Positions 18,784 through 28,213 of a stretch of 64,000 nt of DNA are shown one piece after another; the first letter of the stretch is position 1, and every line of letters starts with the position of its first letter. Under the pieces are notes generated by a model. The model saw only the letters and a program-made list of their open reading frames with translations, was not told the DNA's origin and made no database searches. The translations under genes and the position numbers were made by a program. The stretch is from Cycloclasticus sp. 46_120_T64 (GTDB lineage Bacteria; Pseudomonadota; Gammaproteobacteria; Methylococcales; Cycloclasticaceae), in contig MAAM01000011.1 of NCBI GenBank assembly GCA_002162695.1, positions 62,001 through 126,000 on the forward strand, in the 5' to 3' direction.

Positions 18784-21159
18784 ATGAGCGATGAACTAAA
18801 TCTATTAAACTTACCCGTGCTTCCACTGAGGGATGTCGTGGTATATCCACATATGGTTATCCCATTATTTGTTGGCCGAGATCGCTCAATACAAGCCATC
18901 GATTTGGCGATGGAAGCGAATAAAAAAATTGTGCTGATCGCACAGAAAGACCCAGACGATGATGATCCGAAAGAAGCGGGTCTGTATACGGTGGGTACTT
19001 TAGCGACCATCTTGCAGTTACTTAAGTTACCTGATGGTACGGTAAAGGTACTGGTAGAAGGTGAGCGGCGTGTCGTGATCGATAAAGTGCTAACCGATGA
19101 CAAGTTGTTTACCGCGGATGTTAGTTTGCTTGAGGATGAGCTGGATCTCGATGAGAAAGAGACTGACGTGTTGATTCGTACCGTCACTTCTGCATTTGAA
19201 AGTTATGTGAAGCTGAATAAAAAAGTTCCCCCAGAAGTGCTGACCTCGTTGTCGGGTATTGATGAACCTGGGCGTTTAGCCGATACCATGTCGGCGCATA
19301 TGGTGTTGAAAGTTGAGGGTAAACAGAAAATACTGGAAACCAATAACCTGCGAGAACGTCTCGAGCAGTTGATGTTATTGATGGAAGGCGAGGTTGATAT
19401 CCTTGAAATGGAAAAACAAATCCGTACTCGCGTTAAACAGCAGATGGAAAAAAATCAGCGGGAGTATTACCTCAGCGAACAGATGAAGGCGATTCAAAAA
19501 GAACTCGGTGATATGGATGATGTGCCGAATGAAACTGAAGAGCTGGAAAAACGAATTGCCGACGCTGGTATGTCTAAAGAGGCGAAAGCGAAGGCAGAGT
19601 CCGAACTTAATAAGCTTAAAATGATGTCGCCGATGTCGGCTGAAGCTAGTGTCATTAGGAATTATATTGATTGCATGATCGGCGTGCCTTGGAAAAAACG
19701 TAGCAGAATTCGCCACGACCTTTCTGCCGCACAAGAGGTATTGGACGCCGACCACTTCGGTCTGGAAAAAGTTAAAGAGCGGATCGTGGAATACTTGGCG
19801 GTGCAGCAGCGAGTGAAAAATATGAAGGGGCCTATTCTATGTTTAGTAGGTCCTCCGGGTGTTGGTAAGACCTCGTTAGGGCAATCTATTGCGCGTGCTA
19901 CTAATCGTAAATTTGTCCGTATGTCGCTCGGTGGGGTACGTGATGAAGCGGAGATTAGAGGGCATAGGCGTACCTATATCGGTTCAATGCCAGGTAAGAT
20001 TTTACAGAACCTATCAAAAGTCGAGACGCGTAACCCGCTGTTCTTACTCGATGAAATCGATAAAATGGCGATGGATTTCAGAGGGGATCCAGCGTCTGCG
20101 TTGCTCGAGGTACTTGATCCTGAGCAAAATAATACCTTTAATGATCATTATTTAGAGGTGGATTTTGATCTATCTGAAGTGATGTTTGTGGCGACCGCGA
20201 ACAGCATGAATATTCCTGGTCCCTTGCTCGATCGTATGGAAGTGATTAACCTCTCGGGTTATACCGAAGATGAAAAGATCAATATCACTGAAAACTACTT
20301 GATTGAAAAGCAGTTGAAAAATAATGGCCTCAAGACGAGTGAATTGCATATTAGTCAATCGGCGATTCGCGATACCGTACGCTACTACACGCGTGAGGCG
20401 GGTGTGAGGAATATAGACCGCGAAATGTCGAAGATTTGTCGTAAGGTAGTCAGAGATATACTGCTCAGTAAACCGAAGAAAAAGATCAATGTGACCTCGC
20501 GTAACCTTAATAAGTACTTAGGGGTTCGACGTTATGATTTTGGTAAGGCTGAAGATGCTAATCAAATTGGTCAGGTAACCGGTTTGGCTTGGACTGAAGT
20601 GGGTGGGGAGTTGCTAACTATTGAGTCGGTGTTTACCAAGGGTGAAGGTAAGCTGACCCTGACGGGTATGCTGGGTGATGTGATGAAGGAATCTATTCAA
20701 GCAGCGTTAACGGTCGTCAGGAGCCGTGCAGAGACCTTAGGGATAAAAGCGGACTTCTACCAAAAAAATGATATCCATGTGCACGTTCCCGAAGGGGCAA
20801 CGCCGAAAGACGGGCCGAGTGCGGGTATTGGTATGTGCACCGCTTTGGTTTCTTCGTTTACCGGAATTCCGGTGTTGGCCGATGTAGCGATGACCGGGGA
20901 AATTACCCTGCGTGGTGAAGTGTTACCGATTGGTGGTTTGAAAGAAAAACTATTGGCCGCACTAAGAGGGGGGATTACGACGGTCGTTATTCCGCATCAA
21001 AATGAGAAAGACTTAGTGGATATGCCGGCGAATATTAAGCAAAATTTAAAGATTATTCCTGTGCGTTGGATCGATGAGGTGCTGAAAATTGCACTCGAAA
21101 GCTCCCCTTTAAGCAGTAAGGACGAGCAAGAAAAAATCAAAAAGGTCGTTAATAAATAA
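18784..21159 (+). CDS. lon: ATP-dependent protease Lon
   Basis: This 791-residue single-chain AAA+ protease degrades misfolded and regulatory proteins. It has a LonN substrate-binding domain (about 8-200), a coiled coil, an AAA+ domain with Walker [10 protein letters not shown] near 355, and a peptidase domain with the catalytic serine in PKDGPSAG near 678 and the partner lysine in [10 protein letters not shown]. The length matches the family. It lies between terminator-like hairpins, so it is a separate transcription unit. A clear heat-shock promoter could not be confirmed by eye. Confidence 0.98.
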   Translation: MSDELNLLNLPVLPLRDVVVYPHMVIPLFVGRDRSIQAIDLAMEANKKIVLIAQKDPDDDDPKEAGLYTVGTLATILQLLKLPDGTVKVLVEGERRVVIDKVLTDDKLFTADVSLLEDELDLDEKETDVLIRTVTSAFESYVKLNKKVPPEVLTSLSGIDEPGRLADTMSAHMVLKVEGKQKILETNNLRERLEQLMLLMEGEVDILEMEKQIRTRVKQQMEKNQREYYLSEQMKAIQKELGDMDDVPNETEELEKRIADAGMSKEAKAKAESELNKLKMMSPMSAEASVIRNYIDCMIGVPWKKRSRIRHDLSAAQEVLDADHFGLEKVKERIVEYLAVQQRVKNMKGPILCLVGPPGVGKTSLGQSIARATNRKFVRMSLGGVRDEAEIRGHRRTYIGSMPGKILQNLSKVETRNPLFLLDEIDKMAMDFRGDPASALLEVLDPEQNNTFNDHYLEVDFDLSEVMFVATANSMNIPGPLLDRMEVINLSGYTEDEKINITENYLIEKQLKNNGLKTSELHISQSAIRDTVRYYTREAGVRNIDREMSKICRKVVRDILLSKPKKKINVTSRNLNKYLGVRRYDFGKAEDANQIGQVTGLAWTEVGGELLTIESVFTKGEGKLTLTGMLGDVMKESIQAALTVVRSRAETLGIKADFYQKNDIHVHVPEGATPKDGPSAGIGMCTALVSSFTGIPVLADVAMTGEITLRGEVLPIGGLKEKLLAALRGGITTVVIPHQNEKDLVDMPANIKQNLKIIPVRWIDEVLKIALESSPLSSKDEQEKIKKVVNK

Positions 21160-21179
21160 ATGGCTAAATAAGGCTGGAT

Positions 21180-21202
21180 TTACCGCGCTAACAGCGCGGT
21201 AA
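21180..21202 (+). terminator. Hairpin after lon
   Basis: The ten-base arms TTACCGCGCT and AGCGCGGTAA enclose AAC. No long U-run follows (AGTCTGTTT), so termination efficiency is uncertain. Confidence 0.55.
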
Positions 21203-21254
21203 GTCTGTTTATCGGCTTTTATGTTGAAAATAGCTGTTTTATCTGCGGCTAAGC

Positions 21255-21284
21255 TTGACAATAATAGAGCTGAAAGGATATAAA
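21255..21284 (+). promoter_or_regulatory. Candidate sigma-70 promoter for hupB
   Basis: TTGACA at 21255-21260 and TATAAA at 21279-21284 are separated by 18 bases, between the lon hairpin and hupB. It would leave a 5' leader of about 105 bases. Confidence 0.5.
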
Positions 21285-21397
21285 GCATTCTGTTGTTAAT
21301 GCTCGATAGCTTATCGGGCAAAAAAGTCTACAAGTCAGCGGAATGACGAATAATTTATAATTTTTTAATAAAATGAAAATCCTACTGGGGGACATAT

Positions 21398-21670
21398 ATG
21401 AATAAAACAGAACTTATAAACGCAATTGCTGAAGAGTCAGGTCTTACTAAAGCGGATGCTACTCGCGCATTTGATGCAACACTGTCATCAGTAACGAAGG
21501 CACTTACAGAAGGCGATAGCATTTCATTGATCGGCTTTGGTACTTTCTCTGTAAAAGAACGTTCAGCACGTACTGGCCGTAACCCACAAACGGGTGAAGC
21601 TATTCAAATTAAGGCGTCAAAGATTCCTTCATTTAAAGCTGGTAAAACATTAAAAGACGCTGTAAACTAG
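21398..21670 (+). CDS. hupB: DNA-binding protein HU-beta
   Basis: This 90-residue nucleoid protein bends DNA as a dimer. The full HU fold is present: [18 protein letters not shown], the [21 protein letters not shown] arm with its intercalating proline, and the C-terminal [12 protein letters not shown] helix. The lon–hupB–ppiD order is typical. GGGGGA before the ATG serves as ribosome site. Confidence 0.98.
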   Translation: MNKTELINAIAEESGLTKADATRAFDATLSSVTKALTEGDSISLIGFGTFSVKERSARTGRNPQTGEAIQIKASKIPSFKAGKTLKDAVN

Positions 21671-21687
21671 CCGCTCTTTCGAACTGA

Positions 21688-21763
21688 GGGTGCTTAGCTC
21701 AGCTGGGAGAGCGTCGCCCTTACAAGGCGAATGTCGGGGGTTCGATCCCCTCAGCACCCACCA
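21688..21763 (+). tRNA. tRNA-Val (anticodon UAC)
   Basis: The acceptor arms GGGTGCT and AGCACCC pair and CCA is encoded. The stem TCGCC/GGCGA encloses CTTACAA, giving anticodon UAC. The gene starts 17 bases after hupB. Confidence 0.97.
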
Positions 21764-21767
21764 AAAT

Positions 21768-21844
21768 GGAGTGGTAGTTCAGTTGGTTAGAATACCGGCC
21801 TGTCACGCCGGGGGTCGCGGGTTCGAGTCCCGTCCACTCCGCCA
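21768..21844 (+). tRNA. tRNA-Asp (anticodon GUC)
   Basis: The acceptor arms GGAGTGG and CCACTCC pair and CCA is encoded. The stem CCGGC/GCCGG encloses CTGTCAC, giving anticodon GUC. It follows tRNA-Val by four bases, so the two are co-transcribed. Confidence 0.97.
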
Positions 21845-21848
21845 AAAC

Positions 21849-21884
21849 AACCCTAGGACCCTTGCGGTCCTAGGGTTTTTTTTT
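21849..21884 (+). terminator. Terminator of the tRNA-Val/tRNA-Asp unit
   Basis: The arms AACCCTAGGACC and GGTCCTAGGGTT form a perfect 12-base stem with a five-base loop. A run of ten T overlaps its end. Confidence 0.93.
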
Positions 21885-21916
21885 GAAAATTATAATTTGA
21901 ATATTAGGTAATATTT

Positions 21917-23824
21917 ATGTTGGATAGATTACGAGTACACGTTAAAGGCTGGTTGGGCATTGTCATTCTAGTAATGATTTCGATTCCATTTGCATTGTTT
22001 GGTCTACAAAATTATACCAACGGGGGCTCCGAGGCCGCCTTGGCTGAAGTCGGTGGATACAAAATCTATCAATCTGATGTCAATCTAGCTTATCAGCAGC
22101 GAGTAGCAGAATTAAAAGGGCAGTATGGAGAGCGCTACTCCGCAGATATGTTTAATGAAGATAGCCTGCGTGGCGAGGTGTTAAATCGCTTAGTTCAAGA
22201 GAAACTAGTGATGTATACGATTGAAAAGGATGGTTATAGCGTGTCCGATCAAGCCATTTTAGACGTTATTTCATCACTCAATGCGTTTAAGAAGGATGGA
22301 CGTTTTGATAAAAACACCTATGAACAGTTATTGCGTGATAGAGGTTTGACGACACAAGACTTCGTGCAAAAAATTAAAGTCGGTTTGCAACGTGATCAGT
22401 TTATTAATGCCATTATTGATACGACCCTGGTTGATGACAGTGAGATTAATGATTTTTATCGGCTGAATAACCAAACGCGTGATATTCGTTACGCCACCCT
22501 GTCTATTGCTGCTTTCCTAGATGGGATAGAAGTGACGAAGGAAGAGCTTGATATGGATTATGCGCGTAATGAACACTTGTATAAAACGCCTGAACAAGCA
22601 TCGATCGATTATATAGAACTGAGCCTAGCTGATTTACAGTCTACGATTGAATTGACTGAAGCAGAGTTATTGTCTTTTTATGAAGCTGAGCAACAAACCT
22701 TTATCACCAAGGGGCGTCGTAGAGCGAGTCACATCTTATTAGAAGCGCCTGATGGTACTGTCGAAGCTGAGGCAGAAGCTAAACGCGCGCAGGCAGAAAA
22801 AATATTAGCCCGCATTAAAAATGGCGAAGATTTTGCGGAGCTGGCAAAAGAATTTTCGGATGACCTTGGCTCTAGCAAACAAGGCGGTGACTTGGGGCTG
22901 TTGGGCGAAGGTATGATGGGGGGTGTTTTTGAAGAAACCTTGTTATTGCTGAATGAAGGAGACGTGAGTGAGGTTATCCATACCAATTACGGCTTTCAAA
23001 TTATCAAGTTAACGGAAAAGAAGGATGATCAAATAAAGCCTTTTGACAGCGTTAAAGCAGAAGTTGAGGCCTTATATAAAAATAAAGTCTCCAGTGAGAA
23101 GTTCTTCCAATTGGCCGAACGCTTAGCGGAACTTAGTTTTGAAAACCCAGATACCTTATCTCCCATCGTCGAGGAGCTAGGTTTAACGATTAAACATCAG
23201 CCGCTGTTCAATGAGTTGATGGCTGAGGGTATTGCAGAATCTGATAAGGTCCGCCATATGACGTTCAGTGAAGACGTGCGTGCTGGAAATAATAGTGAGG
23301 TCATCGAATTGGCTGCAGAGCACCTCGTGGTATTACGGATTAATGAATACCAAGAAGAGTCTCTAAAATCTTTTGAGCAGGTGCGCAGTTCGCTTGAAAA
23401 TTCGGTGAAAATGGACAAAGCCGGACGCTTAATTGCCGATAAGGCCGATGAGTTATTAGCGCAAGTAAAACTCGCACAATCGATTAATGAGCTTGCTAAT
23501 AACGAGGGCGTTACTATGACTGACCTAGGTCCAGTGGCGAGAAACTCGGATACGGCCCCAGCTCGATTATTAAGGGATGCCTTCAGCATGTCTCACCCAA
23601 AGAACGGTGAGTTGGCGTATAAGGTGAGCACCTTAGACAACGGCGACGTGGCGATTATTGAGTTGAGTCTCATCACCGATGGTGATACGGCCGATATTAG
23701 CGATGAATCCCGTGGTTCATTTAAGCGTTTTTTAACCCAGTTAACCGGCGAAGTCACCCTGGCGGCATCACTGGCTAACCTCAGTGTGGATGCCGAGGTT
23801 AATTTTGCGAATACAGCGGAGTAA
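21917..23824 (+). CDS. ppiD: Periplasmic folding chaperone PpiD (SurA-N/parvulin)
   Basis: This 635-residue protein is anchored in the inner membrane by one N-terminal helix (about 15-33). Its periplasmic part has a SurA-like chaperone region and one parvulin domain (about 265-360), recognisable by RRASHILLEA, FAELAKEFSDD and a closing GFQIIKL. It assists folding of proteins leaving the Sec translocon. It follows hupB and the tRNAs, and ends four bases before the symporter gene. Confidence 0.95.
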   Translation: MLDRLRVHVKGWLGIVILVMISIPFALFGLQNYTNGGSEAALAEVGGYKIYQSDVNLAYQQRVAELKGQYGERYSADMFNEDSLRGEVLNRLVQEKLVMYTIEKDGYSVSDQAILDVISSLNAFKKDGRFDKNTYEQLLRDRGLTTQDFVQKIKVGLQRDQFINAIIDTTLVDDSEINDFYRLNNQTRDIRYATLSIAAFLDGIEVTKEELDMDYARNEHLYKTPEQASIDYIELSLADLQSTIELTEAELLSFYEAEQQTFITKGRRRASHILLEAPDGTVEAEAEAKRAQAEKILARIKNGEDFAELAKEFSDDLGSSKQGGDLGLLGEGMMGGVFEETLLLLNEGDVSEVIHTNYGFQIIKLTEKKDDQIKPFDSVKAEVEALYKNKVSSEKFFQLAERLAELSFENPDTLSPIVEELGLTIKHQPLFNELMAEGIAESDKVRHMTFSEDVRAGNNSEVIELAAEHLVVLRINEYQEESLKSFEQVRSSLENSVKMDKAGRLIADKADELLAQVKLAQSINELANNEGVTMTDLGPVARNSDTAPARLLRDAFSMSHPKNGELAYKVSTLDNGDVAIIELSLITDGDTADISDESRGSFKRFLTQLTGEVTLAASLANLSVDAEVNFANTAE

Positions 23825-23828
23825 ATAA

Positions 23829-25088
23829 ATGAAATTACACTGGCAGATTTTTATAGCGATTGCACTGGCTGTTGCTGCCGGTGTAACAACGGGTGAAACG
23901 GCTGGCATTGGTTCGTTTCTCTTTTATGATGTTTATGTGTTTTTGGGCACACTATTCCTTAATGCACTAAAAATGTTGATCGTGCCGTTGATCTTGTCAT
24001 CGATCATCTGTGGCATCGGTAATATGGGAGAGCTATCGGGTTTAGGGCGATTGGGCGGTAAAACCGTTAGCTATTATCTGTTTACCAGTACGGTGGCTAT
24101 TTTAATCGGCCTGATGCTGGTGAATATCATCGAGCCAGGCATTATCGATGGGGAGCCGGTGCGTGACCGTGTAGGGCTGTCTGCCGATACCAGCGAGATT
24201 ACCGCTAAAATAGAAGGTAGAGGTGCTAGTGACCTGAGTGGAATTTTCTTGCGCATGGTGCCGACCAATATTGTCGCTGCTGCGGCACAAGGGCAAATGT
24301 TAGGGCTGATCTTTTTCGGTTTATTGTTTGGTTATTTTCTTTGTCAATTGGTTGGCCAACGGAAAGAGGTGCTACTAAGCTTTTGGAATGCAGTGCTCGA
24401 TGTGATGATGAAAATGACCGATTTGGTGATGAAGTTTGCGCCGGTCGGGGTATTTGGTTTGGTCGCTAAAGTCGTCGCCAGCAGCGGTTTAGCGGCATTT
24501 TTACCGTTAGCCTACTTCTTCTTTACGGTGTTGTTTGCATTAGCGGTACACCTATTTGTGATTATGCCTTTATTGCTCCGGTTTGTCGGTGGGGTCAAAC
24601 CCTCGCGGCACTTTAAGGCGATGGTGCCCGCCTTATTAACCTCCTTTTCTACCAGTTCGTCTTCGGCGACCTTGCCGATTACCTTGGATTGTGTTGAAAA
24701 CAACGCGGGTGTGTCGAATAAAACCAGTAGTTTTGTATTACCCTTGGGTGCCACTATCAATATGGACGGTACCGCGCTGTATGAATGCGTGGCGGCGATG
24801 TTTATCGCACAAGCGTATGGTTTAGACCTTAGCTACAGCGAACAATTCCTGATCGTTATCACCGCCTTAGTCACCTCAATTGGCGTTGCGGGTATTCCGG
24901 CGGCGAGTTTGGTGGCGATTAGTATTATTCTAACGACCATCGGCTTACCACTTGAAGGCATTGGTTTAATTCTCGCGGTTGATCGAGTGCTTGATATGTG
25001 TAGAACCAGTGTGAATGTGTTTAGTGACTCTTGTGGAGCCGTTATCATCGCCCGAACCGAGGGTGAAGATCAGGTTTTACGTGGCTAA
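23829..25088 (+). CDS. Dicarboxylate/amino acid:cation symporter (DAACS/GltP family)
   Basis: This 419-residue inner-membrane carrier has the family's helices and two re-entrant loops. The serine-rich loop FSTSSSSATLPIT and the cation-site motif NMDGTALYE are both present, as are the second hairpin SIGVAGIPAAS and the DRVLDMCRTSVNV helix. It probably imports glutamate, aspartate or C4-dicarboxylates with Na+ or H+. The exact substrate cannot be read from sequence. It begins four bases after ppiD and may share its transcript. Confidence 0.93.
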   Translation: MKLHWQIFIAIALAVAAGVTTGETAGIGSFLFYDVYVFLGTLFLNALKMLIVPLILSSIICGIGNMGELSGLGRLGGKTVSYYLFTSTVAILIGLMLVNIIEPGIIDGEPVRDRVGLSADTSEITAKIEGRGASDLSGIFLRMVPTNIVAAAAQGQMLGLIFFGLLFGYFLCQLVGQRKEVLLSFWNAVLDVMMKMTDLVMKFAPVGVFGLVAKVVASSGLAAFLPLAYFFFTVLFALAVHLFVIMPLLLRFVGGVKPSRHFKAMVPALLTSFSTSSSSATLPITLDCVENNAGVSNKTSSFVLPLGATINMDGTALYECVAAMFIAQAYGLDLSYSEQFLIVITALVTSIGVAGIPAASLVAISIILTTIGLPLEGIGLILAVDRVLDMCRTSVNVFSDSCGAVIIARTEGEDQVLRG

Positions 25089-25103
25089 CTAAGGTTTAGG
25101 TTA

Positions 25104-27239
25104 GTGGCTAGAGCATGGAAGCTGTTTCGCTTAAGTAGCTTATTGCTATTAGTTTCTGCGTGTACTGATCAGGTCTTAAATAACCCTTATACCGAGGGCG
25201 ATAGCGGTAAAAAAACCATCTATTCGTCATTTTCTGAACGGCCTAAACACCTAGACCCTGCGAAAGCCTATAGCTCGAATGAATACGCCATTATTGCGCA
25301 AATTTATGAACCTTTATTTCAGTATCATTACCTCAAAAAACCATATCAACTCGAACCCTTATTAGCGAGTGATATGCCATCGTTACAGTATTTTGATGAA
25401 AATGGTATGGCCTTGGCCGATACCGCTGCAGAGGGTGATATTGCCTTCACCGAATACACCTTATCGATAAAACAGGGGGTGAAATTCCAGCCCCATCCGT
25501 GTTTTAACCCGCAATTACGGAAGGCATTACCTGCCAGCTGGAATGCGGAATCGCTATATGACTTACCCGTGAAGACTCGCTTGCTCAGTAGTAGTGATTT
25601 TATTTATCAAATTAAACGCTTAGCCGACCCTTCTACCCAATCCCCGGTAGCGGGTTTAATGGCCAACTACATTGTGGGCTTTGGTGAATTTGCAAAACAA
25701 CAGGCGAGTATTAAAAAACTCAACCCAGCATTAGCAAAGCAACAACGTTTACGTGATGCCGATATGTTGGGTTTAAAGAAAATTAACCCGCAGCAATTTA
25801 GCATTCGTATTAAAGGCAAGTACCCGCAGTTTATCAACTGGCTGGCGATGCCATTTTTTGCCCCGATGCCATGGGAGGCTGATGCCTTTTACGCGAAGCC
25901 ATTTTTAGTGAAGAAAAATATTAGCCTCGATTGGTTTCCGGTAGGAACAGGGCCTTACCTGCTAGAAGAAAATGACCCTAATAGGCGGATGGTGTTGCGA
26001 AAAAATCCTAATTTCCACCTTGAATATTACCCCAATGAAGCGGACGAAGAGGCGATGGAGAAGGGCTTATTAGCCGATGCGGGTAAGCAACTGCCATTAA
26101 GCGATAAGGTGGTCTTTTCACTAGAAAAAGAAACCATTCCGTATTGGAATAAATTCCTCCAAGGTTATTACGACGTATCGGGTATTAGTTCAGACAGTTT
26201 CGATCAAGCGGTTAGCTTTTCGTCTATTGGTGATGTGGGTTTAACAGAGGATATGCTCCAACGGGGTATTGGCTTGCAAACGGCAGTGACCACATCGAGT
26301 TATTACCTAGGCTTTAATATGCTCGATAAAGTCGTGGGGGGTTATAGCGAGCGGGCAAAAAAACTCCGTCATGCGATCTCTATTGCGGTGGATTACGAAG
26401 AATATATTTCAATTTTTCAAAATGGCCGTGGGGTACCCGCGCAGGGTATTATTCCACCGGGAATTTTTGGCCACTTATCGGCTGAAGCGGGGATGAATTC
26501 GGCGGCGTATCACTGGGATAGTGCCCCAGTTCGTCGTCCCATAGCAGAAGCAAAGCGCTTGTTGAGTGAGGCCGGCTTTCCCAATGGCATCGATAAAAGT
26601 ACCGCTAAACCATTGGTGCTCTACTTCGATAGCATGGATAGCGGGCCGGATAGTAAGGCGCGGTTAAATTGGTTGCGTAAACAATTTAGTAAACTTAATA
26701 TTCAACTGGTTATCCGTGGAACCGATTACAACCGCTTTCAAGAAAAAATGCGTAACGGCAATGCGCAGATGTTTATGTGGGGTTGGAATGCCGATTACCC
26801 AGACCCTGAGAACTTCTTGTTTCTGTTGTATGGTAAAAATGCGAAAGCATTACACGGTGGTGAGAATGCGGCAAACTATCAGAATGCAAAATTTGATGCC
26901 TTGTTTGAACAAATGAGCAGCATGGAGAACACCGCACAGCGACAAGCGATTATTAATCAAATGGTTGATATAGCGCGTGCAGACGCCCCATGGTTATGGG
27001 GTTTTCACCCGAAGGCATTTAGCCTATACCATGCGTGGTATAAGAATGCTTATCCAAACTTAATGGCCAATAATAAAACTAAATACATTCGGGTGGATGC
27101 CGCGTTAAGAGAGCAGTACCAACAACAATGGAATAAACCCGTTTATTGGCCCTTAGTGGTTAGTTTTATCGTACTGATCATTATGCTGATTCCTGCTTAT
27201 ATTATTTATCGGCGGGTGGAGCGGGCTAAAGCGCTATGA
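25104..27239 (+). CDS. Oligopeptide-type ABC transporter substrate-binding lipoprotein with C-terminal membrane anchor
   Basis: This 711-residue SBP_bac_5-family protein starts at GTG and has a lipoprotein signal ending in LLVSAC, with C20 as the lipid site. The body binds a peptide-like ligand (YEPLFQYHYL, GTGPYLLEENDPNRRMVLRKN, WGWNADYPDPENFLFLLYG). Its last 30 residues form a strong transmembrane helix (about 682-703) followed by RRVERAKAL. A binding lipoprotein of this family normally has no second anchor. The next gene starts four bases before its stop. Confidence 0.93.
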   Translation: MARAWKLFRLSSLLLLVSACTDQVLNNPYTEGDSGKKTIYSSFSERPKHLDPAKAYSSNEYAIIAQIYEPLFQYHYLKKPYQLEPLLASDMPSLQYFDENGMALADTAAEGDIAFTEYTLSIKQGVKFQPHPCFNPQLRKALPASWNAESLYDLPVKTRLLSSSDFIYQIKRLADPSTQSPVAGLMANYIVGFGEFAKQQASIKKLNPALAKQQRLRDADMLGLKKINPQQFSIRIKGKYPQFINWLAMPFFAPMPWEADAFYAKPFLVKKNISLDWFPVGTGPYLLEENDPNRRMVLRKNPNFHLEYYPNEADEEAMEKGLLADAGKQLPLSDKVVFSLEKETIPYWNKFLQGYYDVSGISSDSFDQAVSFSSIGDVGLTEDMLQRGIGLQTAVTTSSYYLGFNMLDKVVGGYSERAKKLRHAISIAVDYEEYISIFQNGRGVPAQGIIPPGIFGHLSAEAGMNSAAYHWDSAPVRRPIAEAKRLLSEAGFPNGIDKSTAKPLVLYFDSMDSGPDSKARLNWLRKQFSKLNIQLVIRGTDYNRFQEKMRNGNAQMFMWGWNADYPDPENFLFLLYGKNAKALHGGENAANYQNAKFDALFEQMSSMENTAQRQAIINQMVDIARADAPWLWGFHPKAFSLYHAWYKNAYPNLMANNKTKYIRVDAALREQYQQQWNKPVYWPLVVSFIVLIIMLIPAYIIYRRVERAKAL

Positions 27240-28213
27240 TTAATTATATTATTCGTCGGTTATTGTATGTATTACCGGTATTAGTCGGGGTTAATATCCT
27301 AACCTTCGTATTATTTTTTGTCGTTAACTCGCCGGATGATATGGCGCGTATGCAATTAGGTGATAAGCACGTCAGCCAAGCGGCTGTAGACAATTGGAAG
27401 CAGCAACGTGGTTATGATTTGCCCTTATTGTGGAATGAGCAGCAGCAGGGTCTACAGCGGCTTGAGAAAACAATTTTCTTCGAAAAGTCAGTAGGCTTGT
27501 TCGTTTTTGATTTTGGCGTGTCTGATAATGGGCGCGATATCATGGCGGATATTTCCCAACGAATGTGGCCGAGCTTAGCGATTGCTATTCCTTCGCTCAT
27601 ATTCGGTGTATTAGCCAATATTACCTTTGCCCTATTGTTAATATTTTACCGGGGCAGTTACTTAGAATCATCCGGTTTGTTTCTCTGCATCGCGTTAATG
27701 TCTATTTCCGGTTTGTTTTACATTATTGCGGGGCAATACTTCGTGGGGAAATTGCTCGCACTAACGCCTATCTCGGGGTATGTGCCGGGATTGGATGCGT
27801 TTAGGTTTATTGTACTGCCCGTGTTTATCGGGGTTGTCAGTGGTTTAGGCTCAGGCGCTCGTTGGTACCGAACCTTGTTTTTGGAAGAAGCGGCAAAGGA
27901 TTATGTGCGTACTGCAAAAGCGAAGGGTTTATCCGAGCTGGAAGTACTATTTAGGCATGTATTGAACAATGCGATGATCCCCATCCTAACCGGCATCGTG
28001 GTGATTTTGCCGTCATTATTTATGGGTAGCTTAATCATCGAATCGTTCTTTGGAATCCCCGGATTAGGCAGTTATACGATTGATGCTATTAGCAGCCAAG
28101 ATTTTGCGATTGTCCGCGCAATGGTTTTCTTAGGGTCCTTTTTATACATCATCGGCTTGTTGCTGACGGATATCTCATACACCTTTGTCGATCCAAGGGT
28201 TAGGTTAGACTAA
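27236..28213 (+). CDS. Oligopeptide-type ABC transporter permease (DppB/OppB type)
   Basis: This 325-residue inner-membrane permease has six helices. It begins with the classical IIRRLLYVLPVLVGVNILTF and carries the ATPase-contact EAA-like loop (DYVRTAKAKGLSELEVLFRHV). It overlaps the binding-protein gene by four bases and shares one base with the next permease, indicating tight coupling. Confidence 0.94.
   Translation: MINYIIRRLLYVLPVLVGVNILTFVLFFVVNSPDDMARMQLGDKHVSQAAVDNWKQQRGYDLPLLWNEQQQGLQRLEKTIFFEKSVGLFVFDFGVSDNGRDIMADISQRMWPSLAIAIPSLIFGVLANITFALLLIFYRGSYLESSGLFLCIALMSISGLFYIIAGQYFVGKLLALTPISGYVPGLDAFRFIVLPVFIGVVSGLGSGARWYRTLFLEEAAKDYVRTAKAKGLSELEVLFRHVLNNAMIPILTGIVVILPSLFMGSLIIESFFGIPGLGSYTIDAISSQDFAIVRAMVFLGSFLYIIGLLLTDISYTFVDPRVRLD

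Noticed and set aside
21690-21911. Plus-strand 73-codon ORF over tRNA-Val and tRNA-Asp
   Set aside because: It is a tRNA-derived artefact (VVQLVRIPACHAGGRGFESRPL) and covers the terminator as well.
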